Notes: generated by a model from the letters alone, not told the origin. Shown: positions 26,093 through 35,831, numbered from the stretch's first letter. The stretch: 64,000 bases of DNA from an uncultured Clostridia bacterium (GCA_947589035.1 CANPYZ010000003.1:53143-117142); one strand, 5' to 3'. Translations and numbers: made by a program.

Positions 26093-28353
26093 GGTCGATT
26101 CCGTTGTGGTCTAAATTGCAAGCCTTTTCCCAGCACCCAATAATAATTTTTTTGAAAAAATTAATTGGTGACCCTGTTCAGTTATATTCCGTCTTTCTGG
26201 TAACAACAATTATGTATTATTACCACAGCGAAATGAACTGGCTCTATACGTTGCTTGCCGTATTGATGAGTTGGGTAATGATGCGTTTTTATGATTTCGT
26301 AGCAAAACATAAATTTATTGGGGCTTTATCTTACATTGTGTATTTATTCGCCGGTCTGACTGTCGTCAATATGCTGACGAACTGGGGCAGACAAAATTAT
26401 CCTATCAGCTTTATGGTCTGGTTCTTAACTCCTCAGAGTGTTGTGGAATTTTCCGCATTATATACGATTTCCATTTACTTGTTAATGTTAGGATTTCTGA
26501 CCAGTGCTGTATACTATTTTTCCAAAGTCCGCTACAGAATGTGTATGCAGTTTTTAATTATGCTGATTCCGTTAAGCCTTTACGCAAAAGAAAATATTCA
26601 TATGCCGGCGGTTTTAGTAATTATTTTACTGTCCAGTTTCTTCTTGTTAATGATTTACTGCCGTCAATTGAATAATCCGAAAGAAATTCGCTATTTGCCG
26701 AGTTTTCATGGCAGTGTGTCTATCGCTGCTTATGTCATGATGTTTTCCATTATTGCTGCAATCGTTCCGAAACCCGCCATTCAGGCTGACCGTGAATTTA
26801 TTGATAATGCAATGTCCTACAGCACATGGTCAGATATTTTAATGAACGCCATCAGCATGTTCACGGAAACTACAGACAACACTGTCGGTTCTTCTAATAA
26901 TTCAAGAACAATTTATTATGCTTCCGCTCCGGAATCATTACGCTTACGAACACAAACCTATTCTTATTATCTCGAAAATGATAGCTGGAATGTTTTAGAA
27001 AACGATTATCCGAATGATTCTTTTTCTCATGACGAAAATTTAACGTATCAGCCCCAGCAATTACTACAAGCAATTTTAGATGCTGCTTCCGCTGATGCAG
27101 ATTTCGCTGAAACATATCACCTTTCAGAATTTCGGAATTTCACTCTTCCTGAACAACCGGAATATCAGCTTTCATTGTATACCTATTTCCCTATGCAGGT
27201 TCTCCCTTCCCCAACAAGAACAACTAAAACCTCAAGCAATGCGAATTATATTTCTTCTACCAATACGTTCAGCGGTCCTAATTTCCGTGGCTGGTCTGAT
27301 GTGACTTACTATCCGGACAGCTACGCCAGATATAGTGCCGTTTCCCCTATACTTCAACAGTTAAACAGTGCAACTTATTTACAACTCCTCAAAGATGCAC
27401 AGAATATTCTTTCCTCTTCACCAGAACAACAGAAAATTCTCGCTTTCGCTGAACAGGAAACCATTGCCGCTTACGACTACTTAGAAACTGTACAGCAACA
27501 GGATTTTCAAAGCGAAATTGTCTCAGATTTCGCCCGTAAAATTACCGCAAGTGCTATTTCTGATTTTGATAAAGCCCTTGCCATTGAACATTTTTTCGTG
27601 GAACAAGATTTCGTTTATGACCAGTCTTTCCAGAAACCTCAAAATTCTAACGTGGAGTATTTCCTTTCCAAAAGTAAAACCGGCGTTTGCTATGAATATG
27701 CAACCGCTATGGTGCTTTTGTGCCGGAGTATTGGACTTCCTGCCCGTTATGTGCAGGGCTATAATATGAGTGAACTCTATGAACGAAATTTTCAGAACCA
27801 TGAAATCAATTACGTGATTAAAGCAAGAGATGCACACGCTTTTCCGGAAGTGTACATTTCCGGCTATGGCTGGTTAAGTTTTGAACCAACTGTTCCCAGT
27901 ATGGAATTACTCGATTCCCAAAGAGCCGAAAATCAGAATGTTATGCTGTGGGGATTCGTTCTTCTCGGTATTGCTTTACTGATTCTTGCCGGATATGTCT
28001 TAACTCCACCCCTGAAAGAATCTTTCTTCCGGAAAAAATTACTCACGTTATCCCCCGAACAATGCGCCGCTGCTATTTTTCAGCATATGCGGCAACATTT
28101 ACATCTGAATAATAGCACGACTGTCCGTGAATTGGCTAAACATTCTGAACAATTTTATGCCGAACAAGTTTTATTTAATCATTTGGACAATCTGCTCTAT
28201 GCAAAATCTTCTAAATTGGCTACAGATTCCGCAGAACTCGCTTCTTTATATCAGAATTGGTTTTCTTCACGTGAACAATTCCTCAAAGAACAAGAACAAT
28301 TACGCCGACAAGAAGCGAAAAAACGCCGTGCCATGAAAACAAATCAAATTTAA
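26089..28353 (+). CDS. Membrane transglutaminase-like protein (TgpA type)
   Basis: 754 aa. About seven membrane helices in the first 230 residues, an extracytoplasmic part with a transglutaminase core (TGVCYEYATAMVLLCRSIGL with catalytic Cys, ARYVQGYN, ARDAHAFPEVYISGYGW with His, FEPTVPS), then one membrane helix (about 627-647) and a helical, charged cytoplasmic tail. It is the third member of the MoxR-DUF58-transglutaminase set, thought to process or crosslink envelope proteins. The ATG at 26089 overlaps the DUF58 stop but lacks a good site; a TTG at 26104 behind GAGGTCGA is an alternative start. Confidence 0.9.
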   Translation: MRSIPLWSKLQAFSQHPIIIFLKKLIGDPVQLYSVFLVTTIMYYYHSEMNWLYTLLAVLMSWVMMRFYDFVAKHKFIGALSYIVYLFAGLTVVNMLTNWGRQNYPISFMVWFLTPQSVVEFSALYTISIYLLMLGFLTSAVYYFSKVRYRMCMQFLIMLIPLSLYAKENIHMPAVLVIILLSSFFLLMIYCRQLNNPKEIRYLPSFHGSVSIAAYVMMFSIIAAIVPKPAIQADREFIDNAMSYSTWSDILMNAISMFTETTDNTVGSSNNSRTIYYASAPESLRLRTQTYSYYLENDSWNVLENDYPNDSFSHDENLTYQPQQLLQAILDAASADADFAETYHLSEFRNFTLPEQPEYQLSLYTYFPMQVLPSPTRTTKTSSNANYISSTNTFSGPNFRGWSDVTYYPDSYARYSAVSPILQQLNSATYLQLLKDAQNILSSSPEQQKILAFAEQETIAAYDYLETVQQQDFQSEIVSDFARKITASAISDFDKALAIEHFFVEQDFVYDQSFQKPQNSNVEYFLSKSKTGVCYEYATAMVLLCRSIGLPARYVQGYNMSELYERNFQNHEINYVIKARDAHAFPEVYISGYGWLSFEPTVPSMELLDSQRAENQNVMLWGFVLLGIALLILAGYVLTPPLKESFFRKKLLTLSPEQCAAAIFQHMRQHLHLNNSTTVRELAKHSEQFYAEQVLFNHLDNLLYAKSSKLATDSAELASLYQNWFSSREQFLKEQEQLRRQEAKKRRAMKTNQI

Positions 28354-28388
28354 ATTTAAATATATTATAGAAAGGTTGATGACCGCAA

Positions 28389-29738
28389 ATGTCATTTTCT
28401 AAACGTAAAGCCGTTATTGCCAGTACCGTTCTTTCCGCAATTATGCTGAGTGCTTCCATTTTCAGCAGTTCCCTGACTTATGCATTCGATGATGGCTATA
28501 AGTCCTGGAAACAGTACGGAAGTAGCTGGAGTGCTATGCATTTAGGCGATAGCTCCGACACAATTCAGTCAAGCGGTTGTGTGGTTACTGCTGCTGCAAT
28601 TTTAATGGTTCATTCCGGTTCTGTAACCAGTGATGACTTTAACCCCGGTGTGATTGTGGATTTCTTGAATCACAACGGCGGATTCAGTTCTTACGGAAAT
28701 CTGAACTGGTGGGTTTTATCCAGCTATGACCCGGATTTTACTTATATTTCCAACAAGGACAATCTTTTGCACGGAACGTCCCAACAGGAAAAAGCTGATG
28801 AAATTAAAGCTTTATTAGATGACGGCTATTATGTTATGGTTCGTATCAGTAACGGAAAAAGCACACATTACGTTGCTGTTGATTCTGTAAAAGGTTCTAC
28901 TGTCACAATGATGGACCCAGGTAGTTCAGCAGTTTCTTTATTCGATAAATATTCTGTTGACAGCGTAACGCAAGTTCGTTTATTCCGTGGGAAAAATTCT
29001 AAACCGGAAGAAATTTCCGAAACAACAGCACAATTAGAAAATTCCCATGTGGAAACCCCTGCAACCGCTCCCGTTATTCCTGAAACGCTTCCGCTTGAAA
29101 CTACTATTCCAGAAACGACAACAACGGAAACAACAACGACCACAACAACAACAACAACTACCACGACAACAACAGAAACCACTACTACGACAACTGAATT
29201 TATTCCGGAAACAACGATTTCCGAAACGACGATTTCCGAAACGACTACCGAAACAACCACAACTTCTGAACCCGTTTGCACTGACCCCGTGATTTACACC
29301 CGCCCAGTAGAAACTATCCCCGCTGTTGAAACTGTCCCCGTTGAAACCGTTCCGGAAACACCTGCTGACCTCCCCGAAAATACAATTGAAGTTCTCGTTC
29401 TCGAAGATGCCCCCGAAACTGCTCCCGTTCCCGCTGGGCAAGCTCTTCCTGATTCCGGAGAACCTCAACAGCAGACAAGAACAATTTACATTCCGGAAGA
29501 ACAGGCAGAAGCGACTTTAATCGAACTGAAAAACCAGTATATTTTCATGTCCATTCGGTTCATTCTCAATGCTGACACGAATTTTTACGCTGAACCTGAT
29601 GCGGAAACTTCCGCTTTAGCCGTAATTCCTGCCGGCACTTCTCTGAATATTGTAGAAGTAGATGAAGCGTTCACCTGGGGGAAAATTTCCTATAACGGCA
29701 CAGAAGGCTGGATTCCTCTTAATTTTGCGGAGTTATAA
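28389..29738 (+). CDS. Secreted C39-like cysteine peptidase with Thr/Glu-rich linker and SH3 domain
   Basis: 449 aa. Signal peptide (cleavage near residue 32, SSLTYA-F). Residues 33-200 are C39-like: QSSGCVVTAAAILM with a candidate catalytic Cys near 63, KSTHYVAVDSV with His near 160 and MMDPGSS with Asp. A low-complexity linker at about 215-340 is rich in Thr, Glu, Pro and Val. The C-terminal 75 residues form a bacterial SH3-like domain with NFYAEPDAETSALAVIPAGT and EGWIPLNF. It is probably exported and wall-bound, cutting a peptide or peptidoglycan stem. It lies 35 bp after the transglutaminase gene in the same direction. Confidence 0.8.
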   Translation: MSFSKRKAVIASTVLSAIMLSASIFSSSLTYAFDDGYKSWKQYGSSWSAMHLGDSSDTIQSSGCVVTAAAILMVHSGSVTSDDFNPGVIVDFLNHNGGFSSYGNLNWWVLSSYDPDFTYISNKDNLLHGTSQQEKADEIKALLDDGYYVMVRISNGKSTHYVAVDSVKGSTVTMMDPGSSAVSLFDKYSVDSVTQVRLFRGKNSKPEEISETTAQLENSHVETPATAPVIPETLPLETTIPETTTTETTTTTTTTTTTTTTTETTTTTTEFIPETTISETTISETTTETTTTSEPVCTDPVIYTRPVETIPAVETVPVETVPETPADLPENTIEVLVLEDAPETAPVPAGQALPDSGEPQQQTRTIYIPEEQAEATLIELKNQYIFMSIRFILNADTNFYAEPDAETSALAVIPAGTSLNIVEVDEAFTWGKISYNGTEGWIPLNFAEL

Positions 29739-29741
29739 TTT

Positions 29742-30713
29742 ATGCTGAATTGGCTGGAAATTACACTCATGACGGAAACTTCCGCTATAGATGTTCTTTG
29801 CGCTATGCTTACCGATTGCGGAATTAAAGGTTTCGTCACACAGGATAAGGAAAGTTTTCAGGAATTTCTTGAAGATAAATCCGGTAAATGGGATTATATT
29901 GACGACGATGTCCTGAAACTTTCCGATTGTGAAACAAGTATTACGTTTTATCTTCCCGACGATGCACAAGGTGCTGAACAGTTCGCCAGTGTGAAAAATT
30001 TACTCGATACGCTGAAACTTCGTGAAGATGCTGAATTTTTCGGCTCTTTAGACTTACGCTGCGGGCAAGTAAAAGAAGAAGACTGGGCGAACAACTGGAA
30101 ACAATATTTCAAGCCGTTTCCCGTCGGGGAAAAACTTTACATTAAACCCTCATGGGAAACCATTCCCGAAAATACTCAGCGCACCATTCTTGAAATTGAC
30201 CCTGCGTCAAGTTTCGGCACTGGTCAACATCATACTACCCGTTTATGTCTGGAATTGTCTGAATCCGTTCTGCGCCCGCATGATAAAATTCTTGACCTCG
30301 GCTGTGGCAGTGGTATTCTTTCCATTGGTGCCGTTCTCCTCGGTGCGGATTATGCCGCCGCTGTGGATATTGTGGACAATTCCGTGAAAACTGCCCTCGA
30401 TAACGCCCGAAAAAATCACCTTTCCCCTGAACAGTATCAAGGATTCTGCGGTGACATTTGTTCCGATAATGCGTTGAAAACTTCACTCGGCACAGGGTAT
30501 CAGTTAATTTATGCGAATATCGTTGCGGACGTGCTGAAAGCAATGGCTGGTCTTTTTCCTGATTTTCTCGCCCCTGAAGGTCATCTCATTGTTTCGGGCA
30601 TTATTTCCGAACGGGAACAGGAAGTTCTTTCCGTTCTGGAATCTTACGGCTTCCGCACAATTACCCGAAAAGAAAAAGAAGGCTGGTCTGCTGCTCTTCT
30701 TTCCCTTAACTAA
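29742..30713 (+). CDS. prmA: Ribosomal protein L11 methyltransferase
   Basis: 323 aa. The N-terminal substrate-recognition part begins WLEITLMTETSAIDVL. The Rossmann methyltransferase shows DPASSFGTGQHHTTRLCLE (family signature with GTGxHxTT), DLGCGSGILSIGA (SAM motif I), and YANIVADVLKAM (NIxA motif). PrmA trimethylates L11. It starts 3 bp after the C39-like gene, which suggests cotranscription, and a strong terminator follows. Confidence 0.93.
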   Translation: MLNWLEITLMTETSAIDVLCAMLTDCGIKGFVTQDKESFQEFLEDKSGKWDYIDDDVLKLSDCETSITFYLPDDAQGAEQFASVKNLLDTLKLREDAEFFGSLDLRCGQVKEEDWANNWKQYFKPFPVGEKLYIKPSWETIPENTQRTILEIDPASSFGTGQHHTTRLCLELSESVLRPHDKILDLGCGSGILSIGAVLLGADYAAAVDIVDNSVKTALDNARKNHLSPEQYQGFCGDICSDNALKTSLGTGYQLIYANIVADVLKAMAGLFPDFLAPEGHLIVSGIISEREQEVLSVLESYGFRTITRKEKEGWSAALLSLN

Positions 30714-30718
30714 ATGCA

Positions 30719-30750
30719 AAAAATCAGGGCTGACATTAGCCCTGATTTTT
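30719..30750 (+). terminator. Terminator after prmA
   Basis: A perfect 13-bp stem (30719-30731 with 30738-30750) around a 6-nt loop; the stem ends in five T. Confidence 0.85.
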
Positions 30751-31011
30751 CATTAAATCTAACAAATTTTATTTGATTCTGTTTGTTTAAGGTGCATCTA
30801 CATCTTTTCGGATAAATGCATCAATCAATTTACCATTTTCATCAAAAGCAACATATGTATACACAGCTGTCTCAAGAGAATCATAACACTGACCAAGATA
30901 AATAAGCATGGATTTATCGCCAAGAATTTCCCTATGCTATAAAAAGCATTAAAAATCTGAAAACATATTCAAATTTTTATTAAAAAAGCTTTTCTTTATT
31001 GTTCAACAGGC

Positions 31012-32250
31012 TTATGCCATGCTTACTACAATTGGATGTAGCACACACCCTCTATCCCATTTGATTGGGACTACTTTTCTTAAAATCTGATAAGCACCAT
31101 TTAAATCTGCATTGATTTTGATGCCCTGATTGGAAACAAATAACCCTCTGTGAATCCGTCTTTTTTTGTTATAATTTTCTTTTACAGGTTCTTCATTATC
31201 AATGAAACTTGTACCGCTCGTGTAGCTTTCTTCGGTCAAAATGACTGCTACACCATATTCTTCTGCTTTGTACTGAATCATCTCGATGAATCTTGCAAAA
31301 GGTATCTGAACGAAATTTTGATTCACTCTTTTTGACATTTTGGAATTTTGTTTCCATTCTTTGTTTTTACCAATAACAATGGTATGAATATCATGCTCAA
31401 TGCAGTAATTCATAACGTATCGGCTTGTCTTGTGCAAATAATCTTCTATCTTAGCATTTCGCTTTTCGGTTAATCTGTTCATTCTTTGCGAATACTCTCG
31501 ATGATTCATTCGCTTACAAATTTCCCGATAATGACTGATTTTTTTATTATAGAACTGATTGATAGACTTCAACGGTTTTCCGTTAATGATAAACGCCTGT
31601 TGACCTGTATTATTGCAAACAGTCGCAAGATTATTGACACCAATATCTATTCCGATATATTTTTGATTATCCGGTTTCTGTTCCGGAACGTTAATGGTAT
31701 ATACCAGTTCTGCAACAATTCTATTCCGATGCGGAATTAACCAGACTTGCTGAAAAGAATTAAAATTATTCTTTTCAATAAATTTCGGAGTGATTGTGAA
31801 TCCATGAAATATTTTCGGAAAATAAATTTTACCATCATTTTTTAATCTACATTCCTGATTGCTGAGTATCAGCAGGAATTTTCCGTCTTTCTTCAAATAC
31901 TTTGGCAATTTGGGTTTACCGGAATATTTTTCTTTATGCTTACCCCAGTCTTTAATACTTGCAAAGAATGCTTTCCAGTTCTGGTCTAACAGGCGAAGAA
32001 TTTGCTGTGCGGACTGTGCCGTTGGCATATTCCTGTAATCCGGGTATTCCACATCTGATTTCAAAATGTTATCTAATTCTGCATAACGAATCCATTTTTC
32101 TTCTGTTGTAAAAGCCTGACGAATCAAAAAGTTTGCATGATTGTACAGATTTTTTGATTTGTGACAAAAATCAAAAAGCATAGGGAAAAAGCTATCAGAT
32201 GCTTTGATGATATGCTTTTCAATTCTGGTTTTCGTTTCGTTCGCCTTCAT
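31012..32250 (-). CDS. tnpB: TnpB RNA-guided endonuclease/transposase-accessory protein
   Basis: 412 aa from the ATG at 32250, 7 nt after AAAGGTGA; GTG/ATG codons at 32259 and 32256 lie inside that site. The RuvC-like nuclease motifs are intact: GIDIGVNNLATV (Asp), ILTEESYTSGTS (Glu) and INADLNGAYQILRK (Asp). The zinc finger usual between the last two motifs is missing and replaced by a short basic segment (KKRRIHRGLF), as in many clostridial TnpB. TnpB nucleases use an RNA from the element's right end to cut target DNA. The frame appears complete. Confidence 0.88.
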   Translation of the reverse strand: MKANETKTRIEKHIIKASDSFFPMLFDFCHKSKNLYNHANFLIRQAFTTEEKWIRYAELDNILKSDVEYPDYRNMPTAQSAQQILRLLDQNWKAFFASIKDWGKHKEKYSGKPKLPKYLKKDGKFLLILSNQECRLKNDGKIYFPKIFHGFTITPKFIEKNNFNSFQQVWLIPHRNRIVAELVYTINVPEQKPDNQKYIGIDIGVNNLATVCNNTGQQAFIINGKPLKSINQFYNKKISHYREICKRMNHREYSQRMNRLTEKRNAKIEDYLHKTSRYVMNYCIEHDIHTIVIGKNKEWKQNSKMSKRVNQNFVQIPFARFIEMIQYKAEEYGVAVILTEESYTSGTSFIDNEEPVKENYNKKRRIHRGLFVSNQGIKINADLNGAYQILRKVVPIKWDRGCVLHPIVVSMA

Positions 32251-32267
32251 TTTCATCACCTTTCATG

Positions 32268-32296
32268 ATTATATCGTATTTTTAATATAATGTCAA
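32268..32296 (-). promoter_or_regulatory. Consensus promoter inside the TnpB element
   Basis: On the minus strand: TTGACA (32291-32296), a 17-nt spacer and TATAAT (32268-32273), just before the tnpB start. Confidence 0.75.
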
Positions 32297-32770
32297 TAGA
32301 TATTTTAATATTTTTAATGTTTTTGTCTCCTATATGAAAATTTTACACCATCACGAATATCTTCTTCAGTTGCAAAGTGTCCTGTACCATCTTCATAACA
32401 CACATTTAATCCCAAATCGCTGGTTTGTCTTATCTTCCAGCCTTGATCATTTGCAATTTGCTGACAATCGTCCCATGATGTACTAACAGGCATCAATTTT
32501 AATACATAGTCACGGACAGAATCAAACGGACGGCTGATTGGAACAGCAATGTATCGTATGATTAGAAACAATAGAACAATCAGAACCAAAGTAATTGTAA
32601 ATTTTATAATACGTTTCAGTACAATGTTCGTAAATGCCTTCATTACAGGTTCCCCCTTCACAAATCTCTCTCCCTATTAGTATTATACACCATTCTAAGG
32701 TTTTGTCTGTTTTGCTTTGATTAGTTATAGTATATCATGCCCTATTAAAAAAGTCAACAGCTTTCTAAAA

Positions 32771-32805
32771 AAACAAGCACTCCCCAAAATGAAAAGTGCC
32801 TGTTT
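32771..32805 (-). terminator. Terminator after the LRR gene
   Basis: An 11-bp stem with one wobble pair (32771-32781 with 32795-32805) lies just below the LRR stop, with a T run in the minus direction. Confidence 0.65.
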
Positions 32806-32828
32806 CATTTGCTTGTATTGGTTTTTCG

Positions 32829-33452
32829 TTATTCTTGTTTCAATAATTCCTGAAATGCTGTGTTTTCCTTTTCTACGGCGTATTTAGTAATGCTTTCTAA
32901 ATTGCGCTTGTTAATCAGTTTGCTTTCATGTAATACTTTTTCCGCCGTCTGCATGTCGTTCTGGTCAATTAAATACCGGAACATTTTCACAAAATTTTTC
33001 TTAATCAGTGCTAAAATTTCTTTATCTTCCGGATTTCCGCTGAACATCGCCCATAATAACGCATAGCGTTCTTCTGTTTTCCAGTCTTCACAACAGCTGA
33101 AGTCTTTCGTGTCAATGATTCGGAAAATTTCTTCCAGCGGCTTTTCTCCTTTCTGGAACGTTACCCCGTGGTAAGTCACTTTCTGCAACGCTTCGCACCC
33201 CTCGAATGCGTGCTTGTCGATTTTTTTCACACTGTTTGGAATGACAATTTCCGTCAGTTTCCGACAACCCCGAAACGCATAAAAGCCTATTCTTTTCACG
33301 CCTTCCGGAATTTCTACCCGTTCAATAATCGGATGATACTGAAACGCATTGTCACCAATTTTCACTGCTCCCTGCGGAATGACAATCGCTGTGTCATATC
33401 CTCTGTACCCTAAAACCATCTGATTTTTCATGTAAAAAAACCTGTCGCTCAT
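32829..33452 (-). CDS. BspA-type LRR protein, cytoplasmic
   Basis: 207 aa. Three LRR_5 repeats at about 22-100 (IPQGAVKIGDNAFQYHP, IPEGVKRIGFYAFRGCRKL, IPNSVKKIDKHAFEGCEAL) are followed by a helical C-terminal domain of about 100 residues rich in Lys and Glu. No signal peptide. Small LRR proteins of this kind are common in Ruminococcus genomes and have no known function. It is monocistronic, upstream of the interrupted gene on the same strand. Confidence 0.8.
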   Translation of the reverse strand: MSDRFFYMKNQMVLGYRGYDTAIVIPQGAVKIGDNAFQYHPIIERVEIPEGVKRIGFYAFRGCRKLTEIVIPNSVKKIDKHAFEGCEALQKVTYHGVTFQKGEKPLEEIFRIIDTKDFSCCEDWKTEERYALLWAMFSGNPEDKEILALIKKNFVKMFRYLIDQNDMQTAEKVLHESKLINKRNLESITKYAVEKENTAFQELLKQE

Positions 33453-33633
33453 CTACTGATACCTCGCATCAAAATTTTTAATTTTATTTTAGCACATTTT
33501 CTCGGATTTGTCAAGTGAAAACAAATGTTCTTCAAACCAATTTTTCAAGTGCAAATTATGGCAATTTCTTTGTGCAGAATGCATAAATTTCCTGTCAGTG
33601 AAATAGACTATGTGTAGAAAATTCTTGTTTCGC

Positions 33634-33662
33634 TTGCAAAATTTCCGCATTACTGTTATAAT
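33634..33662 (+). promoter_or_regulatory. Promoter of the second EF-G gene
   Basis: TTGCAA at 33634-33639, a 17-nt spacer and TATAAT at 33657-33662; the ATG at 33737 follows an AAAGGAG site. Confidence 0.7.
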
Positions 33663-33736
33663 AAATATAGTTGACTTGTTTCGTGAACAGTTTACACTAA
33701 TTCAAATTATTTCATACAAAAGGAGTTTTAATTTTT

Positions 33737-35788
33737 ATGAATCAATTTCATGCTGACAAAATCAAAAATATTGCTATCGCCGGTCATCATAGTTCCGGTA
33801 AAACTGCCCTCGCTGAAGCCTTACTCTTTCGGGCTGGTGCTTCCGACCGTCACGGAAAAATTGCCGACGGTACAACCGTATGTGACTTCGACCCTGAAGA
33901 AATCCGCCGCAAAGCTTCCGTTTCTACTGCCTTAGCCGGTTTCGCTTATGAAGATTGCTGGGTGAATTTATTGGATACACCTGGTATTCTTGATTTCGCC
34001 GGAGAAGAACTTTCCGGCATTGCTGCCACTGATACGGTGTTAATTACCGTTTCCGCAAAATCCGGCGTTCGTGTCGGCACGAAAAAAGCCTACGCTGCCG
34101 CCCGTAAACTGAATAAATCCACAATGTTCGCCATTACGAAAACTGATGATAAAGATGCGAATTTCTACAACGTCCTGACGGAATTAAAAACCGTTTTCGG
34201 TCCTTCCGTTTGTCCGGTTGTCGTTCCCGTTCTGAAAGATGCGCAAATTGTGTCTTATGTGAACTTAATTGAAATGAAGGCTTACACTTACGATGCTAAG
34301 GGAAAAGCCGTTGAGGCTGAATTACCTTCCGTGGAAATGGCTGAAAAAGAATACCGCCTTGAAGGTTTACTCGCTGCCGTCACAGAAGCCGTTGCGGAAA
34401 CTGATGAAGCGTTAATGGAAAAATTCTTTGAAGGGGAATCGTTCACCCAGAAAGAATTGATTGATGGCATTCACAAAGGCATGAACGCCGGAACAATTAC
34501 GCCTGTTGTCTGCACTTCCGCCGTGAATATGGCTGGCATTGATATGCTGCTGAAAGAAATTACTTTACTTGTTCCGGCTGCTGATGAAGTGCCTTCCCCG
34601 ATTGAATGCAATTCTTCCGCTCCGCTTGCTGCCCTCGTTTGCAAAACAGTTGCTGACCCTTTCGTCGGGAAAATGTCCTATTTAAAAATTCTTTCCGGAA
34701 AAATTGCTCCGGATATGCTTGTCGCTAATTCCCGTACAGGCGCAGAGGAAAAAATCGGAAAATTATATACTTTACTCGGCAAAAAACAAACAGAAGTGAA
34801 AGCCGCTGAAGCCGGCGATATTGTCGCCGCTGTGAAAATTTCCGCCTCTACCGGAGATACACTTTGCACGCCTGGAAATATTCAGAATGCCGCTATGCCG
34901 GAATTTCCGCACCCGTGTTATTCTATGGCTGTCCGTGCCAAAAATCAAGGCGATGAAAGTAAAATTTCCGGCGGTATGCAGCGTTTAGTGGAAGAAGACC
35001 CGACATTGACTTATTCGCAGGACCTTTCCACGAAAGAACAGATTTTAAGCGGTTTAGGCGAACAGCATTTAGAAATTGCCGTTTCTAAACTGAAATCTAA
35101 ATTCGGTGCAGAAGTCGTTCTCTCCGTTCCGCAAATTGCCTACCGTGAAACGATTCGCAAAAAAGTTGAGGCAGAAGGCAAACACAAAAAACAATCCGGC
35201 GGTCACGGACAGTACGGTCACGTGAAAATTGCTTTCGAACCATGCGTAAGCGATGAATTAATTTTCGAAGAAAAAGTGTTCGGCGGTTCTGTTCCGAAAA
35301 ATTATTTCCCTGCTGTGGAAAAAGGTTTACAGGATTCCGTGAAAAAAGGCGTTCTCGCCGGTTGTCCTGTTGTCGGACTGAAAGCTATTTTATTAGATGG
35401 CTCTTATCACCCTGTGGATTCTTCCGAAATGGCGTTCAAAATGGCTGCTTCCATTGCTTACAAAGAGGGTATGCGCAACGCTGACCCCGTTATGCTCGAA
35501 CCAATCAGCACATTGAATGTTACTGCTCCTGATGAAAACACCGGTGATATTATGGGCGAACTCAATAAACGCCGTGGCAGAGTGTTAGGAATGCACCCCG
35601 CTGAAAAAGGCGAAACACTCATTACGGCGGAAGTGCCTGCCCGTGAAATGCACGATTTCGCTATGTATTTAAGGCAAGTTACAAGAGGTATGGGAAGTTT
35701 CACACTGGAATTTTTACGCTATGAACCTCTTCCGGCTAATTTACTGACTGAAGTCATTACGGAAATTTCCGCTGCAAATGAAGCTTAA
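33737..35788 (+). CDS. EF-G-like translational GTPase (EF-G2/paralogue type)
   Basis: 683 aa. G1 is GHHSSGKTALAEAL (near 16-22), G3 is DTPGILDF, G4 is TKTD instead of NKxD, and the effector RGITI is replaced by EEIRRKASVSTA. Later EF-G domains show GGMQRLVEEDPTL, GLGEQHLEI, QSGGHGQYGHVKIAFEP and RRGRVLGM. These changes are typical of the divergent EF-G paralogues found alongside a standard FusA. Its role may be in ribosome recycling or stress; not the main elongation factor. It is monocistronic with its own promoter and terminator. Confidence 0.85.
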   Translation: MNQFHADKIKNIAIAGHHSSGKTALAEALLFRAGASDRHGKIADGTTVCDFDPEEIRRKASVSTALAGFAYEDCWVNLLDTPGILDFAGEELSGIAATDTVLITVSAKSGVRVGTKKAYAAARKLNKSTMFAITKTDDKDANFYNVLTELKTVFGPSVCPVVVPVLKDAQIVSYVNLIEMKAYTYDAKGKAVEAELPSVEMAEKEYRLEGLLAAVTEAVAETDEALMEKFFEGESFTQKELIDGIHKGMNAGTITPVVCTSAVNMAGIDMLLKEITLLVPAADEVPSPIECNSSAPLAALVCKTVADPFVGKMSYLKILSGKIAPDMLVANSRTGAEEKIGKLYTLLGKKQTEVKAAEAGDIVAAVKISASTGDTLCTPGNIQNAAMPEFPHPCYSMAVRAKNQGDESKISGGMQRLVEEDPTLTYSQDLSTKEQILSGLGEQHLEIAVSKLKSKFGAEVVLSVPQIAYRETIRKKVEAEGKHKKQSGGHGQYGHVKIAFEPCVSDELIFEEKVFGGSVPKNYFPAVEKGLQDSVKKGVLAGCPVVGLKAILLDGSYHPVDSSEMAFKMAASIAYKEGMRNADPVMLEPISTLNVTAPDENTGDIMGELNKRRGRVLGMHPAEKGETLITAEVPAREMHDFAMYLRQVTRGMGSFTLEFLRYEPLPANLLTEVITEISAANEA

Positions 35789-35793
35789 TCATT

Positions 35794-35831
35794 TTCAGGA
35801 CTGTGTTTTTCTGCACAGTCCTGAATTTTTT
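35794..35831 (+). terminator. Terminator after the EF-G paralogue
   Basis: A perfect 12-bp stem (35794-35805 with 35814-35825) is followed by six T. Confidence 0.85.

Larger units (their letters stand above)
30931..32333 (-). mobile_element. IS200/IS605-family element carrying only tnpB (IS1341 type), about 1.4 kb
   Basis: The ends are set by the interrupted gene: the element spans 1398 bp, with the exact cut ambiguous within a 5-bp CCTAT present at both edges. There is no terminal inverted repeat and no target duplication, as expected for this family. A small hairpin (ATGCT/AGCAT) lies just inside the tnpB-distal end near 30933-30950. No TnpA (Y1 transposase) gene is present, so movement would need a transposase in trans. 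An omega (guide) RNA is expected over the tnpB 3' end and the following 80 nt. Confidence 0.8.
30787..32643 (-). pseudogene. Small membrane-protein gene split by the TnpB element
   Basis: The 5' part (32643 down to about 32329) encodes about 105 residues: a membrane helix (FTITLVLIVLLFLIIRY) and a soluble part up to GVKFSYR. The 3' part (about 30935 to 30787) encodes EILGDKSMLIYLGQ and continues to a TAA. Joining the parts across the shared CCTAT (plus strand; 32329-32333 and 30931-30935) gives GVKFSYREILGDKSM in frame, an intact protein of about 154 aa. As it stands, the N-terminal part runs six codons into the element and stops after RRQKH. AGGGGG precedes the ATG at 32643. Family unknown. 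Confidence 0.8.

Noticed and set aside
29100..29280. CRISPR-like short repeats
   Set aside because: These are in-frame Thr/Glu codon repeats without spacers. No CRISPR array or cas gene was found elsewhere in the window.
28868..29281. Minus-strand Val-rich reading frame of 137 codons
   Set aside because: It is the complement of the Thr/Glu linker codons (ACN/GAA) of the C39-like gene and has no biological sequence character.
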